Both the position numbers and the translations under genes were made by a program. The notes beneath the pieces are model-generated. The model ran no database searches. It had not been told where the DNA came from and was given only the letters and a program-made list of their open reading frames with translations. From NCBI GenBank assembly GCA_938028625.1, contig CALIZB010000047.1, positions 1 to 53,006 on the forward strand: a DNA stretch of 53,006 nucleotides, written 5' to 3'. The stretch comes from an uncultured Bacteroidia bacterium (GTDB lineage: Bacteria; Bacteroidota; Bacteroidia; JANWVE01). Positions 36,554 to 46,335 of the stretch are shown here, piece after piece. Each line of letters opens with the position of its first letter. Positions within the stretch are counted from its first letter, which is position 1.

Positions 36554-37267
36554 TTAAAAATTAGGTTTAAGCATTTCTTTTTTGTAGAAATCGTCAATGT
36601 GGTCAACTACGTCTTGGGGGTCATCTAATACTTTGAATAAGTTCAGGTCTTCGGGGCTAACGTTGTTGAACTCTTCTAAAAGTGTTTTTTGTAACCAATC
36701 TACCATAGGACTCCAAAATTCTGAACCGACTAATACAATCGGAAAACGGTCTATTTTAAGGGTTTGTATAAGAGTAAGGGACTCAAAAAGCTCGTCTAAT
36801 GTACCAAAGCCGCCAGGTAAAGCAATAAATCCTTGTGCATACTTGACAAACATTACTTTGCGCACAAAAAAATAATCAAAATTGATAGATTTATCTCTAT
36901 CTACGTAAGGATTGATGTGTTGTTCAAAAGGTAATTCAATATTTAATCCCACAGATGTACCTTTGGCTTCATACGCACCTTTGTTTGCGGCTTCCATAAT
37001 ACCTGGCCCGCCACCTGTAATAATTCCATAGCCTTTTTCACTTAATAAACGAGCAATAGTAGTAGCTAATTCATAATACTTTGTACCTGGCTTTATTCTT
37101 GCAGAACCAAAAATAGATACACAAGGTCCTATCTTGGACATTTTTTCAAAGCCTTCTACAAACTCTGCAATAATTTTGAATACTTGCCATGTATCTACTA
37201 CTTTAATTTCAGTCCAATGTTTCGTAAAATGACTTCTTTTCTTAGGATTTTCGCTGTTCTCTATCAT
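36554..37267 (-). CDS. LOG family protein (TIGR00730)
   Basis: 237 residues. Rossmann-like fold with the two signature motifs ITGGGPGIMEAANKGA and ALPGGFGTLDELFE (PGGxGTxxE). Members hydrolyse nucleoside monophosphates, and many are phosphoribohydrolases that release cytokinin-like bases; in bacteria some act as PpnN-like nucleotidases. The N-terminal 45-residue extension is common in Bacteroidota members. First gene of the minus-strand group leading into lepB, 91 bases upstream of it. TACCTTTG box 8 bases before its start. Confidence 0.9.
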   Translation of the reverse strand: MIENSENPKKRSHFTKHWTEIKVVDTWQVFKIIAEFVEGFEKMSKIGPCVSIFGSARIKPGTKYYELATTIARLLSEKGYGIITGGGPGIMEAANKGAYEAKGTSVGLNIELPFEQHINPYVDRDKSINFDYFFVRKVMFVKYAQGFIALPGGFGTLDELFESLTLIQTLKIDRFPIVLVGSEFWSPMVDWLQKTLLEEFNNVSPEDLNLFKVLDDPQDVVDHIDDFYKKEMLKPNF

Positions 37268-37275
37268 AGAAATTG

Positions 37276-37283
37276 CAAAGGTA
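37276..37283 (-). promoter_or_regulatory. TAnnTTTG -7 box of the LOG gene
   Basis: Minus-strand TACCTTTG, 8 bases before ATG 37267. Confidence 0.42.
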
Positions 37284-37356
37284 TGAAAATATGCTGTTTT
37301 TTGATTATCAAAATTAAATTTTTATTAGTAATCTCTCTTTTTACATATTTTTTGTT

Positions 37357-37364
37357 TATATTTG
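37357..37364 (+). promoter_or_regulatory. TAnnTTTG -7 box of the PMT-type gene
   Basis: TATATTTG, 6 bases before ATG 37371; the tracked TTG start (37362) overlaps the box. Confidence 0.42.
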
Positions 37365-37370
37365 CAATCT

Positions 37371-39317
37371 ATGGTTTTAATGCACTATTTTAACAAGATT
37401 GAGAATGTAATATCGCTTTTTTTCTCTGTAATAAAACAAAATACAATAGTTTTTATTTTGTTTTTGGTAGTTGTAAATCTAATGGTCAAATCGTATAATC
37501 TGTATGAAAATTCTTTGCATATAGACGAGGTATACAGAATAACTTGGGGACAATGCACTTATACAGATATACTTAAAATGTCTAAACAAGAACTTAATCC
37601 ACCTGGATATTTATTCGTACTGCATACATGGATAAAACTTAATGGGAATTATACAAATGAAGTGCATTCTCGTTATCTTTCCTTAATTTTTAGTGTACTG
37701 ACCACAATAGTTATTTTTCTCTTTGCAAAATCATATTTCAATTACACCACAGGGGTAATTGCCTCTTTAATATTCTCTTTTAATTCTATCCAGGTAGTAT
37801 ATGCACACAACATTAGTGCATATACCATGATAACTTTTTTATTTGTTTTGTCTTTGTATGTTACGCACTTATTTTTTGTTCATTTTCAATATAAACAAAG
37901 AAAATGGCTTTTATTTATTTTTCTGATACTGATAGACACTACTTTATTATACACACATTACACAATTGTATTTGGTTTATTTGCTCAATTTATTATGGCA
38001 TTTTTTGAGTATTTTAAGAACAAAAAAGCATTTTTTAAGTACATTATTACGCAAGTAATAACTATATTCCTTTTCTTACCTTGGATACCTTATATGCTTG
38101 CTAATGCCAAAGCAGGTAGCTGGATGGAAAAAGCGAATTGGCAAAACATAAAAAATTTATACATACATTTTATTGGAAGTGAATTTGTATTCTTATTATT
38201 TTTACTTTTACTTATATTCACTGTTCTTTACAATATATGGAAAAGGAAAGTAGAAACACATAAAATACTCATTCCATTATTGATAGCTATACTTCCTGTT
38301 ATAGGTTTGAGTGCAGTTTGTTTATTATATCAACCTTTTTGGGTAGAAAGATATATGTTATATCTTATACCTGGACTAATTTTACTATTTGCATATCCTA
38401 TATCTATACTTAATAACCATCTTGTAAAATCTATTATTGTTGGTATATTCTTATTTTTTTGCATAAAAAACACCGATTTTAACCCGATTGTAGATGCACA
38501 ACTTCGTCAAGTTATGCCTGCTATTGCAGAAGAAGTTAAAGAACCAGGTACTTTATTGGTCATATGTGTGGATTATATGAAATATACCTTTGCGTACTAT
38601 TTTAATCAATATAATGCGTTCATTGGACAGCAAGAGCATATCATAAAAGACCCTATAAACATGAATGCAGTTTTTATTGCCGCACCTAGTGATATAGAAA
38701 AAATAAATGATATGCTGTTTTGGAATAAAATTGTGTATGTACAATTGCACTCTCAATATGTAGACCCTCATCATAAAGTTTCTACTTGGCTAAAAAACAA
38801 TTTTGAAGTAGAAAAAATTATAGTTGCCAAAGCCGTGGGTTTTGGTGTATACAGAAGCTACAATACTTTATGGACAGATGATTATCATACTACGTTATTT
38901 ACTTCATTTGAGGATAGTAAAAAATATCAGCATATTACATCAAAAAATAAGAAAAATGGTAGTTTTAGTGCATTCAGCAATCACAAAACTGTAAAATTCA
39001 GTGAGGGTATACAAGGTAAAATTGGAAAGTTGTATGGTAAAAAAGGTAAAATAAAAGTTTCTGCCTGGTTGTACCTGGAAAAAGATACACAAGGTAACTT
39101 GGTACTCTCTTTATTTGACCGTACGGGTGAGCAGTACCTATGGCAAAGTGTTCCAATAGATTACACCAAATACGAACAATGGCAATATGTATCTATGGAA
39201 GTTCCTATTCCTGAAACCAAATCTGAAAATGATATACTAAAATCTTATTTTAATGCTTTTTCAGGAGGTACAGCCTATATAGACGACTTAGAGATACAAG
39301 CCATTTTTGAACCTTAA
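37371..39317 (+). CDS. PMT/ArnT-type glycosyltransferase (GT39/GT83-like)
   Basis: 648 residues. About ten or eleven membrane helices fill residues 20-380. The first periplasmic loop has HIDEVYRITWG, the Asp-Glu pair used as catalytic base in PMT_2 enzymes, and LNPPGYLFVLHTWIKL follows; these transfer a sugar from a polyprenyl phosphate carrier to protein or lipid on the periplasmic side. The C-terminal part (about 400-648) is soluble, ending in a beta-rich domain (IKVSAWLYLEKDTQGNLVLSLFD, YVSMEVPIPE) that resembles a carbohydrate-binding module. Start set at ATG 37371. Donor and acceptor unknown. Divergent from the LOG gene. Confidence 0.8.
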   Translation: MVLMHYFNKIENVISLFFSVIKQNTIVFILFLVVVNLMVKSYNLYENSLHIDEVYRITWGQCTYTDILKMSKQELNPPGYLFVLHTWIKLNGNYTNEVHSRYLSLIFSVLTTIVIFLFAKSYFNYTTGVIASLIFSFNSIQVVYAHNISAYTMITFLFVLSLYVTHLFFVHFQYKQRKWLLFIFLILIDTTLLYTHYTIVFGLFAQFIMAFFEYFKNKKAFFKYIITQVITIFLFLPWIPYMLANAKAGSWMEKANWQNIKNLYIHFIGSEFVFLLFLLLLIFTVLYNIWKRKVETHKILIPLLIAILPVIGLSAVCLLYQPFWVERYMLYLIPGLILLFAYPISILNNHLVKSIIVGIFLFFCIKNTDFNPIVDAQLRQVMPAIAEEVKEPGTLLVICVDYMKYTFAYYFNQYNAFIGQQEHIIKDPINMNAVFIAAPSDIEKINDMLFWNKIVYVQLHSQYVDPHHKVSTWLKNNFEVEKIIVAKAVGFGVYRSYNTLWTDDYHTTLFTSFEDSKKYQHITSKNKKNGSFSAFSNHKTVKFSEGIQGKIGKLYGKKGKIKVSAWLYLEKDTQGNLVLSLFDRTGEQYLWQSVPIDYTKYEQWQYVSMEVPIPETKSENDILKSYFNAFSGGTAYIDDLEIQAIFEP

Positions 39318-39418
39318 TTTGTTGCTTTTTATTTTTATGTTTTGAAATAGGTATATTTTTTTGTTGTTTTGTGCAAAATTGTGTGTTACACAAAAAGTAA
39401 AATTAAATAAAAAGAACA

Positions 39419-41596
39419 ATGAATGTTATTACAGAAACCATAGACATTGGTAATGGCAAGCCCATTACATTAGAAACAGGGAGATTAGCAAAACAAGCAG
39501 ACGGTGCTGTCCTTTTGCGATGCGGCGACACTGTGATTTTATCTACCGTAGTAGTTTCTAAACAAGTAAAACCAGGTACAGATTTTTTACCTTTATCCGT
39601 AGATTATCAAGAAAAATTTTCAGGAACAGGTAGGTTTCCTGGCGGTTTTATGAAACGAGAAGGCAGGTTAAGCGACCATGAAATTTTAGTTTCCCGTTTG
39701 GTAGATAGAGCTTTACGCCCTTTATTTCCTGATGATTTTCACCATGACGTACAGGTAAATGTTATTGTATTCTCAGCTGATGAAAACAATCCTCCTGAAC
39801 CTCTTGCAGGTGTAGCCGCATCTGCGGCGTTAGCTATATCAGGTATCCCATTTAATGGTCCTATGGGAGAACTACGAGTAGCTATGATAAACGATACTTT
39901 TGTACTTAATCCTTCTTTATCTGATTTAGAGCATGCTAAGCTTGAACTTGTTGTAGCAGGCAAAGACAACTCTGTACTGATGGTAGAAGGAGAAATGAAT
40001 GTAGTATCCGAAAAAACTATGCTTGGCGCTATTAAGTTTGCCGCCAGAGGAATAGAAAGTATTTGTAATAGTATAAGAAGTTTTGCACAAAAAGTGAACA
40101 AACCCATTATGGAATATGAAAGAACCATTATTGACGAGGCTTTATGGAAAGAAGTAGAAAATTTATGTGCGAGTAGAATTCAGACAATAATAGAACAGGC
40201 ATTAGGAAAAGATGAACGTAAAAAAGAATTTGGTGCTATTGAAGAGGAATGTATTGCCAAACTTACCGAAGGGCTTACCGAAGAAGAAGTACAAGAAAAA
40301 ACTCATAAAATAGAATTCTATTATCATGAAATACATAAGCGTCTCACACGTGAATATGCCTTAAACAAAGGAAAACGCCTTGATGGTAGAGGTTTAGAAG
40401 ATATTCGTCCTATTTGGTGTGAAGTAGGATTATTGCCCCGCGCACATGGTTCTGCTATCTTTACTCGTGGAGAAACTCAATCTTTAACTACTTGCACACT
40501 CGGCACAAAAGATGATGAACAAGAAATTGATGGTGCTTTGATTATAGGTTCAAAACGTTTTATTCTGCACTATAACTTTCCTGGGTACAGTACAGGTGAG
40601 GTAAAACCTAATCGCGGTCCGGGTAGGCGTGAAATTGGACACGGCAATCTTGCAGAGAGAGCTTTAAAATCTGTAGTACCTGATGGTGAAGAAGCTAATC
40701 CTTATACTATACGTATTGTATCTGATATTTTGGAGTCTAATGGTTCAAGTTCTATGGCTACGGTATGTGCAGGTACGCTTGCACTCATGGATGCAGGAGT
40801 TAAAATAAAAGCACCGGTATCTGGTATTGCTATGGGCTTGATTTCTGATGCAAACACAGGTAGATTTGCAGTATTAAGTGATATTCTCGGTGATGAAGAC
40901 CACCTTGGTGATATGGACTTTAAGGTCTGTGGTACTGCCGAAGGTATCACCGCTTGTCAAATGGACTTAAAAGTTACAGGTATATCCTTTGAAACAATGG
41001 AGAAAGCCCTTGAACAAGCTAAAAGAGGACGTATTCATATCCTTAATGAGATGCTTAAAACCCTTTCTGAACCCCGTGCAGAATACTCTAAATATGCCCC
41101 CCGCATGGAAAAACTTATCATTGAGGCTTCTGATATTGGGGCCGTGATTGGTACGGGGGGTAAAGTTATTCAGGAAATTACCAAAGTTACAGGAGCAAAA
41201 ATTACCATTGAAGAAAAAGACAATAAAGGACTGGTGTATATAGCCGCAACTAATCAAAAATCTCTTGAAGCCGCAGTAAAATGGATTAAAGATATTGTAG
41301 CTAAACCTGTAATAGGCGAAATTTATGAAGGTAAAATCGTTTCTATTGTAGATTTTGGAGCATTTGTAGAGTTTATGCCTGGTAATCAAGGACTGCTTCA
41401 TATCTCTGAAATAGACCATAAACGCTTTCCTACTATGAAAGATACAGGGTTAGAGGTTGGTGAAAAAATTACTGTAAAACTGCTTGAAATAGACCAGAAA
41501 ACAGGAAAATACAAACTCAGCAGAAAGGTTCTTTTAGAAAATACTAACCCAAATCAGAATAATTATCAAAATAAAAAACCAAAACAAGATAAATAA
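39419..41596 (+). CDS. pnp: polyribonucleotide nucleotidyltransferase
   Basis: 725 residues. Phosphorolytic 3'-5' exoribonuclease. Two RNase PH domains (about 1-230 and 315-555) with FSGTGRFPGGFMKREGR in the first and NFPGYSTGEVKPNRGPGRREIGHG in the second; the second also holds DFKVCGTAEGITACQMDLKV, where the Asp residues bind the metal. KH domain with IGTGGKVIQEI (about 565-620) and S1 domain (about 630-700, GEIYEGKIVSIVDFGAFVEFMPG). Upstream bases 39379-39393 hold a small inverted repeat TTGTGT-gtt-ACACAA of unknown meaning. The epimerase gene begins 4 bases after the stop. Confidence 0.97.
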   Translation: MNVITETIDIGNGKPITLETGRLAKQADGAVLLRCGDTVILSTVVVSKQVKPGTDFLPLSVDYQEKFSGTGRFPGGFMKREGRLSDHEILVSRLVDRALRPLFPDDFHHDVQVNVIVFSADENNPPEPLAGVAASAALAISGIPFNGPMGELRVAMINDTFVLNPSLSDLEHAKLELVVAGKDNSVLMVEGEMNVVSEKTMLGAIKFAARGIESICNSIRSFAQKVNKPIMEYERTIIDEALWKEVENLCASRIQTIIEQALGKDERKKEFGAIEEECIAKLTEGLTEEEVQEKTHKIEFYYHEIHKRLTREYALNKGKRLDGRGLEDIRPIWCEVGLLPRAHGSAIFTRGETQSLTTCTLGTKDDEQEIDGALIIGSKRFILHYNFPGYSTGEVKPNRGPGRREIGHGNLAERALKSVVPDGEEANPYTIRIVSDILESNGSSSMATVCAGTLALMDAGVKIKAPVSGIAMGLISDANTGRFAVLSDILGDEDHLGDMDFKVCGTAEGITACQMDLKVTGISFETMEKALEQAKRGRIHILNEMLKTLSEPRAEYSKYAPRMEKLIIEASDIGAVIGTGGKVIQEITKVTGAKITIEEKDNKGLVYIAATNQKSLEAAVKWIKDIVAKPVIGEIYEGKIVSIVDFGAFVEFMPGNQGLLHISEIDHKRFPTMKDTGLEVGEKITVKLLEIDQKTGKYKLSRKVLLENTNPNQNNYQNKKPKQDK

Positions 41597-41600
41597 TACT

Positions 41601-42602
41601 ATGAAAATACTGGTAACAGGTGCCGCAGGATTTATTGGTTCTCATTTATGCGAGCTATTACTTAAAGATGAAGAAAATGAGGTTCGCGGTTTGGATAACT
41701 TTATTACAGGCAGTAAAGAAAACATGAGAGGGTTTTATAAAGTACACCCCCGTTTTTCTTTTGCCAAAGGTAGTGTAACGGAAAAAGAGTTTTTGCGTCC
41801 TCATGTAGAGTGGGCAGACCATATTTACCAACTTGCCGCACCTGTGGGCGTAAAATTTATTATGAATAATCCTGTACATACTATTTTAGATAATGTGCGA
41901 GGCATAGATAACGTATTAGAACTAGCGCATCAGTATAACAAAAAAGTTTTAGTAGCGTCTACTTCAGAAGTATATGGAAAAAGTTTAGATTTTTTAGACA
42001 GTACAGGCAAACGCAGTTTGAGTGAAGAAGACTATCGTATTGAGGGTAGTACACAAAATCACCGCTGGGCTTATGCTAATACCAAAGCATTAGATGAGTT
42101 TTTATCATTAGCTTATTACAAACAATATGGACTTAAATGTGTGATTATCCGCTTTTTTAATACGGTAGGTCCTCGTCAGAGTTCGCAGTATGGTATGGTA
42201 ATTCCTAATTTTGTCAGTCAGGCATTAAAAGGTGAAAACATTACTGTATATGGAGATGGCAGTCAGACGCGGAGTTTTTTACACGTTTTTGATGCGATAC
42301 AGGCTATTACAGAACTCATGATTACAGAGCATGCTGTTGGGCAGGTATATAATGTAGGCAATCCTTTTGAAATCAGCATAAAAGAACTTGCAGAACGCAT
42401 TATAGAAAAAACAAATTCGTCTTCAAAGGTCAGATTAGTATCTTATCAGGAGGCTTATGGTGCAGGGTTTGAAGACATGCAAAGACGTACCCCAAACATA
42501 GACAAACTCGTCAGAACCATAGGATTCAAAATACGCTATGATTTGGAAGCTATTTTAGATAGCATTATAGAATATCAGAAAATGAAATTAGGTATGGACT
42601 AA
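41601..42602 (+). CDS. NAD-dependent epimerase/dehydratase (extended SDR)
   Basis: 333 residues. N-terminal NAD-binding motif VTGAAGFIGSHL; active-site Ser/Thr in VASTSEVYGKS; catalytic YxxxK in WAYANTKALDE; C-terminal substrate loop NTVGPRQSSQYGMVIPNFV and GDGSQTRSFLHV. It acts on nucleotide sugars, closest by motif to UDP-glucuronate decarboxylase or UDP-glucose epimerase types; the exact reaction cannot be set by eye. Start is 4 bases after pnp, and a strong terminator follows, so pnp and this gene form one unit. Confidence 0.87.
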   Translation: MKILVTGAAGFIGSHLCELLLKDEENEVRGLDNFITGSKENMRGFYKVHPRFSFAKGSVTEKEFLRPHVEWADHIYQLAAPVGVKFIMNNPVHTILDNVRGIDNVLELAHQYNKKVLVASTSEVYGKSLDFLDSTGKRSLSEEDYRIEGSTQNHRWAYANTKALDEFLSLAYYKQYGLKCVIIRFFNTVGPRQSSQYGMVIPNFVSQALKGENITVYGDGSQTRSFLHVFDAIQAITELMITEHAVGQVYNVGNPFEISIKELAERIIEKTNSSSKVRLVSYQEAYGAGFEDMQRRTPNIDKLVRTIGFKIRYDLEAILDSIIEYQKMKLGMD

Positions 42603-42628
42603 ACTCCGTGTTTTTAATGATACAGCAA

Positions 42629-42664
42629 AAACCTTAGGCAAAAATCGCCTGAGGTTTGTTTTTT
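42629..42664 (+). terminator. rho-independent terminator after the pnp-epimerase unit
   Basis: Stem AAACCTTAGGC / GCCTGAGGTTT (11 bp, one G-T pair), loop AAAAATC, then GTTTTTT. Confidence 0.88.
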
Positions 42665-42711
42665 ACATGTGATTTTTATGATAACATATATACAAGTAGA
42701 AAACATTTTTG

Positions 42712-42719
42712 TACTTTTG
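42712..42719 (+). promoter_or_regulatory. TAnnTTTG -7 box upstream of accC
   Basis: TACTTTTG, 42 bases before ATG 42762; a -33 TTTG is not clear. Confidence 0.38.
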
Positions 42720-42761
42720 CACATTTACTAAATCAAAAGTGCTTTTTTTTCTTTCAAAAAT

Positions 42762-44129
42762 ATGGTAAAACTATTTAATAAAATACTGATAGCCAATCGT
42801 GGAGAGATTGCTTTACGCATTATACGCACTTGTAAAGAAATGGGCATATCTACAGTTGCTGTATATTCTACTGCGGATAGGGATAGCCTTCATGTAAAAT
42901 TTGCTGATGAAGCCGTTTGTATAGGTCCTGCTATCAGTAAAGAAAGTTATCTTAACATTCCTAATATCATTGCTGCTGCTGAAATTACTAATGCAGATGC
43001 TATTCACCCTGGATACGGATTTTTAAGTGAAAATGCAGAATTTTCGCGTATCTGTGCGGAGCATAAAATTAAATTTATAGGTTCTCCCCCCGAAGTCATT
43101 ACCGCTATGGGCGACAAAGCTACTGCCAAAGATACTATGCGTGCCGCAGGTGTACCAGTTATTCCTGGTTCAGACGGATTACTGGAAAGTATCTCGGAGG
43201 CTAAAAAAATTGCCAAAAAAATAGGTTATCCTGTTATTCTTAAAGCTACCGCAGGCGGAGGAGGTAAAGGTATGCGCATTGTATGGAAAGAAGAAGACCT
43301 TGCAGAGTCATGGGATAAATGCCGTATGGAAGCCGGTGCCGCTTTTGGTAATGATGGTGTGTATATGGAAAAATACCTTGAAGAACCCCGCCATATAGAA
43401 ATTCAGGTAGTAGGTGACCAATACGGAAACGTTTCTCATCTCAGCGAAAGAGAATGTTCTATTCAGCGTAGGCACCAAAAATTACTTGAAGAGTGTCCTT
43501 CACCCTATATTTCACAAGAACTTCGTAAAAAAATGGGCGATGCCGCTGTAAAAGGTGCAAAATATGTAAAATATGAAGGTGTAGGTACAATAGAATTCCT
43601 TGTAGATAAATACAATAATTTCTATTTTATGGAAATGAATACCCGTATTCAAGTAGAACACCCCGTTACCGAAGAAGTTTTTGATTTTGACCTAATTAAA
43701 GAACAAATTCTTGTCGCCGCAGGAGAAAAAGTATCAGGAAAATTATACTATCCGCCAAAAAATCGGGTAGCTATGGAATGCCGTATCAATGCAGAAGACC
43801 CTTTTAATGATTTTAGACCCTCACCAGGTAAAATTACCACTTTTCATGTTCCTGGTGGACACGGTGTTCGCGTAGATACGCATGTATACGCAGGTTATCT
43901 AATCCCCCCTAACTACGACTCTATGATTGCTAAACTTATTGTTTCTGCTTTTACGCGTGAAGAAGCTATTGTCAAAATGGAGCGTGCTTTACAAGAGTTT
44001 ATCATAACTGGCATCAAAACTACTATACCTTTTCATCTTAAACTCATGAAAGATGAAAAATTCAGGAAGGGTGAGTTCTCTACAAAATTCCTCGAAACTT
44101 TTAACTTTAAAGAGGAAGCTAACGGATAA
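42762..44129 (+). CDS. accC: acetyl-CoA carboxylase, biotin carboxylase subunit
   Basis: 455 residues, slightly longer than E. coli AccC. ATP-dependent carboxylation of biotin on its carrier protein, first half-reaction of malonyl-CoA synthesis. N-terminal [28 protein letters not shown]-grasp Gly-rich loop [25 protein letters not shown]; biotin/bicarbonate site [34 protein letters not shown]-terminal RINAEDP and [10 protein letters not shown]. No biotin carrier gene (accB) is adjacent, which is the usual arrangement. The same subunit could serve a propionyl-CoA carboxylase. The FKBP gene starts directly at the next base after its stop. Confidence 0.93.
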   Translation: MVKLFNKILIANRGEIALRIIRTCKEMGISTVAVYSTADRDSLHVKFADEAVCIGPAISKESYLNIPNIIAAAEITNADAIHPGYGFLSENAEFSRICAEHKIKFIGSPPEVITAMGDKATAKDTMRAAGVPVIPGSDGLLESISEAKKIAKKIGYPVILKATAGGGGKGMRIVWKEEDLAESWDKCRMEAGAAFGNDGVYMEKYLEEPRHIEIQVVGDQYGNVSHLSERECSIQRRHQKLLEECPSPYISQELRKKMGDAAVKGAKYVKYEGVGTIEFLVDKYNNFYFMEMNTRIQVEHPVTEEVFDFDLIKEQILVAAGEKVSGKLYYPPKNRVAMECRINAEDPFNDFRPSPGKITTFHVPGGHGVRVDTHVYAGYLIPPNYDSMIAKLIVSAFTREEAIVKMERALQEFIITGIKTTIPFHLKLMKDEKFRKGEFSTKFLETFNFKEEANG

Positions 44130-44648
44130 ATGTATATGATAATCAAAGCCCAAAAGGTTTTATGGTACGTATGCCTGACTGTTTTATCTATACTCTTGAC
44201 AAACTGTGGGAAATCAGGTAAAAGTAAATCAGATAATAAAAAAGACTCTACAAAAAAAGAAAACGTCGTAAAAAGACATGATGAATATAAAATAGGTTTT
44301 GACAAAGAAAAAGCACAAAAAACTGCATCAGGTATAGCATATACAATTGTTCAAGAAGGAACTGTAGCCCCTGTCAAAGGAAAAAAAGCCTATATCCATT
44401 ATACAGGCAAATTTTTAGATAATCAGGTTATTCATACTTCACAAAATAAAGAACCTTTTTGGTTCAGGTTAGGCACTAAAAATAGTGTGGTTATTCCAGG
44501 CATAGAAGAAGCCGTGATGTTGCTTAAAGAAGGGGGCAAAGGTAATTTTTTACTGCCCCCCGAACTATGTTACGGTAGTCAAGGGTATGATATTATTCCG
44601 CCTAATACTCCGTTATACTATGAGATAGAACTTGTAAAGTTACAATGA
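44130..44648 (+). CDS. FKBP-type peptidyl-prolyl isomerase lipoprotein
   Basis: 172 residues. Signal sequence with lipobox LLTNC, followed by a flexible Lys/Ser/Asp linker (about 25-50), so a lipid-anchored protein. FKBP domain 65-172: VKGKKAYIHYTGKFLDNQV, VVIPGIEEAVMLLKEGGKGNFLLPPELCYGSQG, IIPPNTPLYYEIELV. The usual active-site FD (Phe36-Asp37 of human FKBP12) is replaced: the expected V-F-D-S-S reads IHTS here, so activity may be reduced. Probably helps folding in the envelope. Its ATG abuts the accC stop, so it is likely translated from the same mRNA. Confidence 0.87.
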   Translation: MYMIIKAQKVLWYVCLTVLSILLTNCGKSGKSKSDNKKDSTKKENVVKRHDEYKIGFDKEKAQKTASGIAYTIVQEGTVAPVKGKKAYIHYTGKFLDNQVIHTSQNKEPFWFRLGTKNSVVIPGIEEAVMLLKEGGKGNFLLPPELCYGSQGYDIIPPNTPLYYEIELVKLQ

Positions 44649-44688
44649 AATAGTTCAATGTACTGATGTATAAAGAATACTCATAATT

Positions 44689-45540
44689 TCATATAACTTT
44701 AAGCAAATCGGAGAGAATAATTTTTACGACCATTATACATAAAAAAAGAGCAAATACATATTGTAATACATGATTTTTTATTCGGTTTGCCACCATAGTT
44801 CCAAAATATGCGGCAATGATTACCCCTATAATCATAGGAATAACTACTTGCCATACAATATACCCCGTGCAGTTACCTAAATAAATAGTGGATAACTTCT
44901 GAGGTTTTGCAAAAAGATACACTAATGTATTAGAAAACGCAGAAACTACAATAGACGAAACGGATATACTCACGGCTTTTTTGACAGGTAATTTGAATAT
45001 ATTAGAAAGCATTGGTACAATAACAATTCCTCCACCTAATCCTGTTAGCGGAGATATAATTCCTGCAAAAAATCCTGTTAGTAGGTATTTCCATGTATTA
45101 AGTTCATTTATAGTGTTTAACTCTGTATCCGATTTTTTGTTTTTTTGTGCAGTATGTAAGGTTTTCCATATTGTAAGTACCAACATTAGTGTAAATACGG
45201 CTAAAAAAGTTTGTCTATCATACCAGTTTCCTTGTTGAATTAGGTAGCTTATAGTCATAGAAACTATCGCAGATGGAATACCTACCTGCAATAAAGCTCT
45301 ACTATAAAAAGTGTTTTGCCTGATTTGCCTTAATATACTGGATATGCTCGCAAAAATAGTAGCAAAAATAGAGTTAGCTAAAATAAACCTTGTAATCTCA
45401 TATGTATCATCAATATATTTTTTGAATACATATTGTAAAATAATGATGTATATCAGTCCTCCGCCTACGCCAAGTAAACCTGCTAAAAAACCACCAATAA
45501 GTCCCAAGACAAATAAAAAAAGGTATAAAAGATAATCCAT
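44689..45540 (-). CDS. TSUP-family (TauE/SafE) membrane transporter
   Basis: 283 residues with about eight helices. Two inverted repeats each start with a Gly-rich helix: LIGGFLAGLLGVGGGLIYIIIL and GFFAGIISPLTGLGGGIVIVPML, the hallmark of TSUP transporters that move sulfite, sulfonates or other small anions. Substrate unknown. Third gene of the minus-strand atpC-DUF2520-TSUP unit, 12 bases after the DUF2520 gene. Confidence 0.88.
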   Translation of the reverse strand: MDYLLYLFLFVLGLIGGFLAGLLGVGGGLIYIIILQYVFKKYIDDTYEITRFILANSIFATIFASISSILRQIRQNTFYSRALLQVGIPSAIVSMTISYLIQQGNWYDRQTFLAVFTLMLVLTIWKTLHTAQKNKKSDTELNTINELNTWKYLLTGFFAGIISPLTGLGGGIVIVPMLSNIFKLPVKKAVSISVSSIVVSAFSNTLVYLFAKPQKLSTIYLGNCTGYIVWQVVIPMIIGVIIAAYFGTMVANRIKNHVLQYVFALFLCIMVVKIILSDLLKVI

Positions 45541-45552
45541 TATGTAACGTGA

Positions 45553-46335
45553 TTAACGTTTTGGTTTACAGGTAAATTCTACAATATAATCTGTAAGTAT
45601 TCTGTATAAGGCTTCGTATTCAGGAAACTCACTTTGTAACAGCCTAATATGGGATTGAATAGTGTTATAATCTTTTCTTTTAGCAGGTCCTGTCTGTACA
45701 GATAGAGGTGATACTTTTTCTGCTTTATTCAAGGTTTCCTTCAAAAGTGGATAGTAAATATTATGAGAAAGTGCTTGTTTTTCTGTAATCTGGTGAGCGA
45801 CTTCTAACAAAAAATTAGAAAAATTTTGGGCAAATACAGCACCAAGATGAATGTATGCCCGTTTTTTAGTATCTGCATACATAGGATTTGCTTGTATTTG
45901 ACGAGCTAATTCAAAAAGCAATATTTCGTTGTCTTTGTTGTAGGTTTCTATAAAAATAGGTACGTTATCTAATGAAATTATACGACCTCTGGAGAAGGTT
46001 TGTAATGGGTAAAAAACAGCTCCTTTTTGTGTACAAGATAAAAAAACATCTATTCCTATACTTCCTGACGTATGAGCAACTACTTTCAAATGGGATAAAT
46101 TATCAAAAGGTATATTCTCAACTACATCAAGGATATTACTGTCTTGAACAGCAATAATAAGAATTTCTGTTTGTTCGGGGATATAATTTATAGTCGCATT
46201 CCATAATGTTTTATAGCCTGTTAAGGTCATTATCGCTTCTATGGATTTACCACAAAGCGTTACAATATGTTGATTAGAAAGTGCAACAGCTAAATTTTCT
46301 GCTACGCCCCCCGTACCGATTAAGGTAATATTCAT
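45553..46335 (-). CDS. Rossmann-like and DUF2520 domain protein
   Basis: 260 residues. N-terminal Rossmann-like NAD(P)-binding fold with ITLIGTGGVAENLAVAL, resembling the F420/6-phosphogluconate dehydrogenase-like group; middle VVAHTSGSIGIDVF and AVFYPLQTFS; C-terminal helical DUF2520 (from about residue 130) with HLGAVFAQNFSNFLLEVA and LSVQTGPAKRKDYNTIQSH. Predicted oxidoreductase, substrate unknown. Overlaps the atpC stop by 4 bases (ATGA), so it is translationally coupled to atpC, a common neighbour only by chance as far as I know. Confidence 0.85.
   Translation of the reverse strand: MNITLIGTGGVAENLAVALSNQHIVTLCGKSIEAIMTLTGYKTLWNATINYIPEQTEILIIAVQDSNILDVVENIPFDNLSHLKVVAHTSGSIGIDVFLSCTQKGAVFYPLQTFSRGRIISLDNVPIFIETYNKDNEILLFELARQIQANPMYADTKKRAYIHLGAVFAQNFSNFLLEVAHQITEKQALSHNIYYPLLKETLNKAEKVSPLSVQTGPAKRKDYNTIQSHIRLLQSEFPEYEALYRILTDYIVEFTCKPKR

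Noticed and set aside
39379-39393. Inverted repeat TTGTGT-gtt-ACACAA before pnp
   Set aside because: Only six base pairs; noted in the pnp entry but too weak to call an autoregulatory hairpin.
40967-41419. 150-residue minus ORF inside pnp
   Set aside because: Antisense of conserved PNPase KH and S1 domains.
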